Virus record (IMG/VR): IMGVR_UViG_3300043395_001957
Span: 1 to 62,622 of that record
DNA from: a virus
Direction: 5' to 3' (one strand)
DNA length: 62,622 nt
This document shows positions 59,310 to 62,622 of this stretch, piece after piece. Position 1 is the first letter of the stretch; the number at the start of each line of letters is the position of its first letter. Made by a program: the position numbers and the translations under genes. Under the pieces are notes generated by a model. That model saw nothing but the letters and a program-made list of their open reading frames with translations, did no database searches and was not told the origin of the DNA.

Positions 59310-59575
59310 ATCAATGCTTCTACTTTAGTTACAAATTCTCTTAATCCTTCTACTGCTCTTCTCCAATGTCCGGCAGCCGAGCCGCAGCTACAGGGTTGTG
59401 GTTCGGTTGTCTTTGTAACCTTCAAATAGTTAGACCATACCCAACTCATCTTATCATTAGGAATATGGGTTGTAATATCGTTTAAAACCCTTTTCACTTC
59501 ATTATACTCATCTTGCGTATATGGGTAATACGGGTTAACGTGTTCTGGTGGTATTGTAGTTATATTATTCTCCAT
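59306..59575 (-). CDS. Conserved 89-residue protein with CSCGSAAGHWRRA motif (B)
   Basis: Copy of 26836-27099 with DITTHIPNDKMSWVWSNYLK and PQPCSCGSAAGHWRRA unchanged. Four-base overlap with the sigma gene. Confidence 0.75.
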   Translation of the reverse strand: MENNITTIPPEHVNPYYPYTQDEYNEVKRVLNDITTHIPNDKMSWVWSNYLKVTKTTEPQPCSCGSAAGHWRRAVEGLREFVTKVEALI

Positions 59576-59843
59576 CTTTCAATACTTTTAGTTTAGGTAA
59601 TTTAATTTCCTTTTGCTGAGATTGCTGAGGATTTCCTATTTGAATAGGTCTACTTAAATCTAATAAGTGTTGAATATTTGAGAATTGCGGGTGTTGCGGG
59701 GAAAAACTAAACCCGACTGCTGCTAACAACATTATCAAATCCTCTACTCTTTGCATCTTTGAGAAATCTACTAAATACACCGCATCTTTTTGAATTTGTG
59801 GTACTGCGTTAGTGCCATCTAAATTTGCTTTAATTGTTTCCAT
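59565..59843 (-). CDS. Conserved 92-residue early protein (B)
   Basis: Copy of 27099-27362 (VYLVDFSKMQ, MLLAAVGFSFSPQHPQF, EIKLPKLK end). Function not known. Confidence 0.75.
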   Translation of the reverse strand: METIKANLDGTNAVPQIQKDAVYLVDFSKMQRVEDLIMLLAAVGFSFSPQHPQFSNIQHLLDLSRPIQIGNPQQSQQKEIKLPKLKVLKDGE

Positions 59844-59852
59844 AATTGTTTT

Positions 59853-60065
59853 TTATAAAATTGAAATTGTTTCTGAATAATCTTTACACGTCCATTGATT
59901 CATTGTAACTCGACGTCTATCGCAGCCACAATTTGAATAACCTAACTTTCTAGCTACCCAATATGCCGCTGATTTTCCGTGGCCTAATGTAACTAATCCA
60001 ATGATGTGTTCTAATATGCTTCCTAATCTGATGAAGCATCCTACTTTGTATAATATCTTTTTCAT
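59853..60065 (-). CDS. Small protein with NCGCDRRR motif (B)
   Basis: A 70-residue relative of 27380-27574: hydrophobic helix (LGSILEHIIGLVTLGHGKSAAYWVARKLG) and CGCDRRR. Overlaps the GIY-YIG gene by 4 bases. Confidence 0.7.
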   Translation of the reverse strand: MKKILYKVGCFIRLGSILEHIIGLVTLGHGKSAAYWVARKLGYSNCGCDRRRVTMNQWTCKDYSETISIL

Positions 60066-60424
60066 GCTAGTCCTAATTCTTTTAATTTTCTTAATTTTTC
60101 TTGTCTTGCTCTTCCGCCTTTTCCTGATTTACCTAACTCTGCAACCAAACCTGATGCAACATTTACTTCAGCTGCTTTCTTTCCACCTTTGTATGATTTC
60201 TCTAATGCAACTCTATAATCACGAGATGGATTCCAACCATAACCATATTTCAGATTAAGTTCCTTTTCCGTATCTGCTGCTTCATCAATATCGGTAAATG
60301 TAAGGATTTGTGTTACATCATTAATTGTGTAACCTCTTCTATTATATAGAGCTTTCAATCTCCTTTCTAAATTTGCTGTGCAACCCCATTGCTTTCTTTT
60401 GGGTATGTGATATACATAAAACAT
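60062..60424 (-). CDS. GIY-YIG-type nuclease (B only)
   Basis: A 120-residue protein starting MFYVYHIPKRKQWGCTANLE, then RRLKALYNRRGY and a Glu in ADTEKELNLKYGYGWN, a compact GIY-YIG pattern. The C-terminal KGGRARQEKLRKLKELG is basic. The start resembles that of the plus-strand nuclease at 30884 in unit A (MFYIYHIP), so the two are probably related and have inserted at different places. Confidence 0.7.
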   Translation of the reverse strand: MFYVYHIPKRKQWGCTANLERRLKALYNRRGYTINDVTQILTFTDIDEAADTEKELNLKYGYGWNPSRDYRVALEKSYKGGKKAAEVNVASGLVAELGKSGKGGRARQEKLRKLKELGLA

Positions 60425-60425
60425 A

Positions 60426-60617
60426 TTACTGATTTGCTTTAAAATGTTTTCTAATTAGATTAGTTACAAAGCGACTCATTACAAAGCCGTGGTCCTCGCA
60501 GTAAATCTTTAATTCCGCATGAAGGTCTTTGGGTAATTGAACGAATGCATATTTGGCTCTATACTTTGCCATTGCTTCGTTGTGTCTTTGTTGCCATTCT
60601 TTATCTGATTTTTTCAT
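60426..60617 (-). CDS. Ribbon-helix-helix-like protein (B)
   Basis: A 63-residue protein with a basic N-terminus and FVQLPKDLHAELKIYCEDHG followed by FVMSRFVTNLIRKHFK. Related to the 48-residue unit A protein at 27576-27722, with 15 more residues at the N-terminus. Probable small DNA-binding regulator of early genes. Confidence 0.75.
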   Translation of the reverse strand: MKKSDKEWQQRHNEAMAKYRAKYAFVQLPKDLHAELKIYCEDHGFVMSRFVTNLIRKHFKANQ

Positions 60618-60666
60618 AATATTCTCGTTTATATAAATATACTAAAATTTTTTTTTATTAACAAAT

Positions 60667-61242
60667 TTAATTTTCTGTGTTAAATAATTCATCAAAGCTT
60701 TGTGATATCTCTTGTTTAGTCATTTTATTAATATCTCTTGCTTTATCCATTTCCAGGACAATGTCCCTAACATTGTCCGTTGCTTTATCCTTATCAATAT
60801 CCATATCCTTATCCTTAGCCCTTACGTTACCATTATCATAGGGTATAGTAATGGTTGTATAAGGGTTATCTAACCCTTTACTAACAATTGGTAAAGTGTT
60901 ATCATTTGGTTTAATAATGCTATGGGATAGTAATAATTCTCTTGCTGATTTTACAGCAGGTGCATTATTAGTAAAGAAATTCTTATACTGAAATGTAACA
61001 AACTTTGGTATAAACCATTTGTTATTATCAGCAATGTAAATTCTTTCTTTAAGATATTCAATGATATCTTCTAAACTTCTATCAGTCCCTGTGTAGAACT
61101 TAATAGTTTTTAAACTTGGTTTATAAACACCTGCATGGTCACAAGCATCTAATAAGTACAACCATACTAATTTCATATCAGCTGGTAGTTCAGTAAACCA
61201 TTCATCATTCCATTTGTTGGAGTCTGTTAATCTTTTTGCCAT
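60667..61242 (-). CDS. Replication organiser, DnaD/phage_rep_org-like (B only)
   Basis: A 191-residue protein. Residues 1-110 match the winged-helix start of phage replisome organisers (NKWNDEWFTELPADMKLVWLYLLDACDHAGVY, LEDIIEYLKERIYIADNNKWFIPKFVTFQY). The rest is a charged tail with alternating KDKDMDIDKDK, normal for these proteins. It would load host replication proteins at the phage origin. Unit A has nothing similar. Confidence 0.8.
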   Translation of the reverse strand: MAKRLTDSNKWNDEWFTELPADMKLVWLYLLDACDHAGVYKPSLKTIKFYTGTDRSLEDIIEYLKERIYIADNNKWFIPKFVTFQYKNFFTNNAPAVKSARELLLSHSIIKPNDNTLPIVSKGLDNPYTTITIPYDNGNVRAKDKDMDIDKDKATDNVRDIVLEMDKARDINKMTKQEISQSFDELFNTEN

Positions 61243-61260
61243 ATCTCTATTTGTTTAAGT

Positions 61261-61278
61261 GGGGAGGTTTCCCTCCCC
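61261..61278 (-). promoter_or_regulatory. GNRA-capped GC hairpin before the replication gene (B)
   Basis: The minus-strand RNA forms a 7 bp stem GGGGAGG / CCTCCCC with a GAAA tetraloop, 18 bases before the replication gene ATG and just after the upstream stop. No T tail follows on this strand, so it is more likely a stability or translation element than a terminator. It stands out in this AT-rich sequence. Confidence 0.5.
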
Positions 61279-61285
61279 TTTTGTT

Positions 61286-61486
61286 TTACTTTTGTTTTGA
61301 TTGTTTTTCCATTACATCTGCAATTCTTCCGATGTTCATTGCTAATGTCATTACTGCTTCTGTCATTGATACCCCAATCATTCCACATTGTTTGTTAGGT
61401 CCGTGTAGGTCTGCGTAATCTAATACATTTACTAGATTGTCAATTGCTTCAGCGATTTCGTTTGGTGTTTGGTTTTTTGTAGCCAT
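61286..61486 (-). CDS. First gene of the minus operon, hypothetical (B)
   Basis: A 66-residue helical protein (MATKNQTPNEIAEAIDNLVN, MTEAVMTLAMNIGRIADVMEKQ) with one Cys. Lies about 40 bases behind the promoter at 61525. No homolog in A. Confidence 0.7.
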   Translation of the reverse strand: MATKNQTPNEIAEAIDNLVNVLDYADLHGPNKQCGMIGVSMTEAVMTLAMNIGRIADVMEKQSKQK

Positions 61487-61524
61487 TGTTTTTGTTTTTT
61501 AAGTTATTGTTTTTGTTTACTATG

Positions 61525-61556
61525 TAAATATAAGAAATTAAATCCATAAAACCAAA
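61525..61556 (-). promoter_or_regulatory. Bacteroidota-type promoter of the minus operon (B)
   Basis: TTTG (61556-61553), 20 bases, TATATTTA (61532-61525) on the minus strand. Same job as 28532-28562 in unit A. Confidence 0.75.
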
Positions 61557-61639
61557 TTTATTTTTATTTATATTTTAATCTCTATTGTATATAAGTATCA
61601 AACCAATTTTAAAAAAGCCCATTTTTCTAAACTTTTTTT

Positions 61640-61671
61640 TTTGGAAATACGGAAATTATTTCGTAAGTTTG
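61640..61671 (+). promoter_or_regulatory. Promoter of the small RNA (B)
   Basis: TTTG (61640-61643), 20 bases ending TTTCG, TAAGTTTG (61664-61671). Full match to the Bacteroidota pattern. Confidence 0.85.
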
Positions 61672-61677
61672 TTAAAT

Positions 61678-61788
61678 GAGTAGGAGCTTAAAGAATACCG
61701 ATACATTTTTTTAATCTATTGTCGGTGCTCCTCATATATCTCTATATAACCGCCCTCCTTCGTGCCATTTGGGGGGCGGTATTTTTTT
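61678..61788 (+). ncRNA. Structured small RNA with terminator (B)
   Basis: Counterpart of the unit A RNA. Helix 1 pairs AGGAGC (61682-61687) with GCTCCT (61727-61732). The 5' bulge is TTAAAGAAT (9 bases). Helix 2 pairs ACCGATA (61697-61703) with TGTCGGT (61720-61726), closing a 16-base loop. The terminator hairpin is ACCGCCCTCC (61749-61758) / GGGGGGCGGT (61771-61780) with one U-G pair, GTGCCAT in the loop and T7 after. Four paired positions differ from A by double changes that keep pairing, while bulge ends and the GTGCCAT loop are kept. Confidence 0.82.
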
Positions 61789-61791
61789 GCT

Positions 61792-61830
61792 AAAAAAAAA
61801 GGATAGCTGTTATGGCTACCCTTCTTTATT
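61792..61830 (-). terminator. Terminator of the late operon (B)
   Basis: On the minus strand AAGGGTAGC pairs with GCTATCCTT (one G-U) over a 7-base loop, followed by T9. On the plus strand the same place has an A-C mismatch, so here it acts mainly for the minus operon. Confidence 0.85.
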
Positions 61831-61850
61831 TCGGTTTGGTTATTCTCTGA

Positions 61851-61979
61851 TTAACGGCCTTGGCCTCTATATTTTTTCGGTTTTTGGTCCTTTGGACCGT
61901 AGGCTTTTCTGGCCTTACCAGTTACCTTTTTACCAAACGATATCTTTTGTATGCTGCTAGAGCCCTTTACCTTTGGCAT
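61851..61979 (-). CDS. 42-residue basic protein, last gene of the late operon (B)
   Basis: Twin of 30443-30571: MPKVKGSSSIQKISFGKKVT then GKARKAYGPKDQKPKKYRGQGR, overlapping the membrane coiled-coil gene by 23 bases in another frame. Amino acids are kept while silent positions differ, supporting selection on the protein. Confidence 0.85.
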   Translation of the reverse strand: MPKVKGSSSIQKISFGKKVTGKARKAYGPKDQKPKKYRGQGR

Positions 61980-62235
61980 CAGTTAAATATTGAACTTGTG
62001 TTTGTAGTTTAGCTACTTCAGCAGTTAAGTGAAGTATAGTTGCACGCATTTCATCTTTCTCTTTACTACTCTGCTCTAATAGAGCTTCTAACTTCATTAT
62101 ACGAGTCTGGCAATCGTGTCTGATAAATCTCTCATCATCCTCTCTATGTTGTGCACGCTTCTCATAGAATCTCCATGCAGCAGCACCACCTAAAGTTGTT
62201 ATTGCCGTTATTAATACTGAATAAAAGTTTTCCAT
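61957..62235 (-). CDS. Membrane-anchored coiled-coil protein, holin/spanin candidate (B)
   Basis: A 92-residue near-copy of 30549-30827 with four or so changes (YFYSVL-type N-terminus, same coiled coil). One membrane span then cytoplasmic or periplasmic coiled coil. Function inferred only from layout and late position. Confidence 0.75.
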   Translation of the reverse strand: MENFYSVLITAITTLGGAAAWRFYEKRAQHREDDERFIRHDCQTRIMKLEALLEQSSKEKDEMRATILHLTAEVAKLQTQVQYLTDAKGKGL

Positions 62236-62239
62236 TATC

Positions 62240-62539
62240 TTATTCCTTTATAGGTACACAATTGGGAACTTCTCTACCATCTAAAATCTTTGTACCTATG
62301 GCTTCATATCCTTCCCAACAGGCATCCTCTAATCCTTCTAATAAGTTTATACCTTTCCAAGCATCTTGTCTTAATTTAGATGCTACTTTACCTTGAGTAC
62401 TCATATTGGTATCTTTTCTCCAATAGGAGTAACAGATAGCAGCTGCTTGCTCTTGTTCGTATCCACCTGATACTTCTTCTCCTATACAACGGCTTATGAA
62501 CTCTTGTTCAGTTTCGCCTGCTCTTACATTTACTGGCAT
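62240..62539 (-). CDS. MPVN small protein (B side)
   Basis: A 99-residue relative of 31362-31694. The first 14 residues are identical, AAAICYSYWRKD is kept, and the C-terminal half has DACWEGYEAIG and VPNCVPIKE. In this unit it directly precedes the membrane coiled-coil gene, with no nuclease inserted. Confidence 0.8.
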   Translation of the reverse strand: MPVNVRAGETEQEFISRCIGEEVSGGYEQEQAAAICYSYWRKDTNMSTQGKVASKLRQDAWKGINLLEGLEDACWEGYEAIGTKILDGREVPNCVPIKE

Positions 62540-62622
62540 TAGTTATCTACTTTATATGTTTTATTATTAAAACGAACTTTATATACTGTATTAAAGTCCA
62601 ATGTTCTCCAATCTCCATCTAA
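62506..62622. repeat. Terminal direct repeat, right copy
   Basis: Identical to bases 1-117. The shared stretch starts 10 bases earlier, at 62496, and is cut by the end of the window. Confidence 0.95.
62539..62622 (-). CDS. Partial: 3' end of the 110-residue protein gene
   Basis: Last 27 codons and stop of the gene found whole at 34-366; cut by the window end. The sequence is the same as 34-117. Confidence 0.9.
   Translation of the reverse strand, partial: LDGDWRTLDFNTVYKVRFNNKTYKVDN

Larger units (their letters stand above)
31661..62505. other. Unit B: second, related phage genome
   Basis: A second full set of the same siphovirus genes in the same order and orientation, 30,845 bases long. 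Capsid, tube, connector and portal genes are very close to unit A; terminase ATPase half, fibre middle and accessory genes differ. It has a DnaD-like replication protein that unit A lacks, and it lacks the three plus-strand genes and the LamG protein of A. Confidence 0.85.

Overview
The window is tailed-phage DNA, and its main structural feature is that it holds two related, apparently complete phage genomes joined head to tail. Unit A covers 1-31660 and unit B covers 31661-62505. A 117-base copy of the start closes the window (1-117 = 62506-62622). The same sequence also lies at the internal A/B boundary, inside a 136-base exactly shared stretch (31651-31786 and 62496-62622, the second copy cut by the window end). 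The contig is therefore circular on paper. It is either a real A-B heterodimer or an assembly path through two co-occurring phages that share this stretch. Host signals point to Bacteroidota: AT-rich DNA, almost no Shine-Dalgarno sites, and intergenic promoters of the form TTTG-N20-TAnnTTTG. The phages look like siphoviruses with a tape measure of about 706 residues. I found no integrase, DNA polymerase, helicase or recognisable endolysin.

Both units share one plan. A minus-strand operon (read from high to low coordinates) begins with small early genes: GIY-YIG nucleases, a ribbon-helix-helix protein, a DnaD-like replication protein in B only, small conserved proteins and an ECF-like sigma factor. 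It continues with small and large terminase, a coiled-coil peptide, a protein with a conserved -1 frameshift signal, a 1044-residue fibre, scaffold, major capsid, tail tube, portal, connectors, tail proteins, Thr-linker tail proteins, glycosyltransferase-like genes, tape measure, an XkdF-type protease and small genes. Past the shared stretch it ends in a membrane-anchored coiled-coil protein, a tiny basic protein and a terminator. A short plus-strand region faces this operon. In both units it carries a promoter-driven structured small RNA; in A it also has three extra genes behind a promoter preceded by two operator-like dyads.

Differences between the units are concentrated in accessory parts. 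A has a LamG protein, a GT2 glycosyltransferase, a methyltransferase, plus-strand genes and a plus-strand GIY-YIG gene. B has a 2-oxoglutarate-oxygenase-like gene and an FkbM methyltransferase between two glycosyltransferase-like genes, longer Thr-linker proteins and a replication organiser. Capsid, tube and connector genes are nearly the same in both, whereas the terminase ATPase half and the fibres have diverged.

The most interesting signals are: (1) a small RNA with compensatory base changes between A and B; (2) a bipartite YTAC-N18-TGTTAAATA-like element before many structural genes, a candidate promoter for the phage sigma factor; (3) mucin-like Thr/Pro linkers encoded next to glycosyltransferase, oxygenase and methyltransferase genes, a candidate virion glycosylation system; (4) a conserved T9 slippery site; and (5) several conserved genes shorter than 60 codons.
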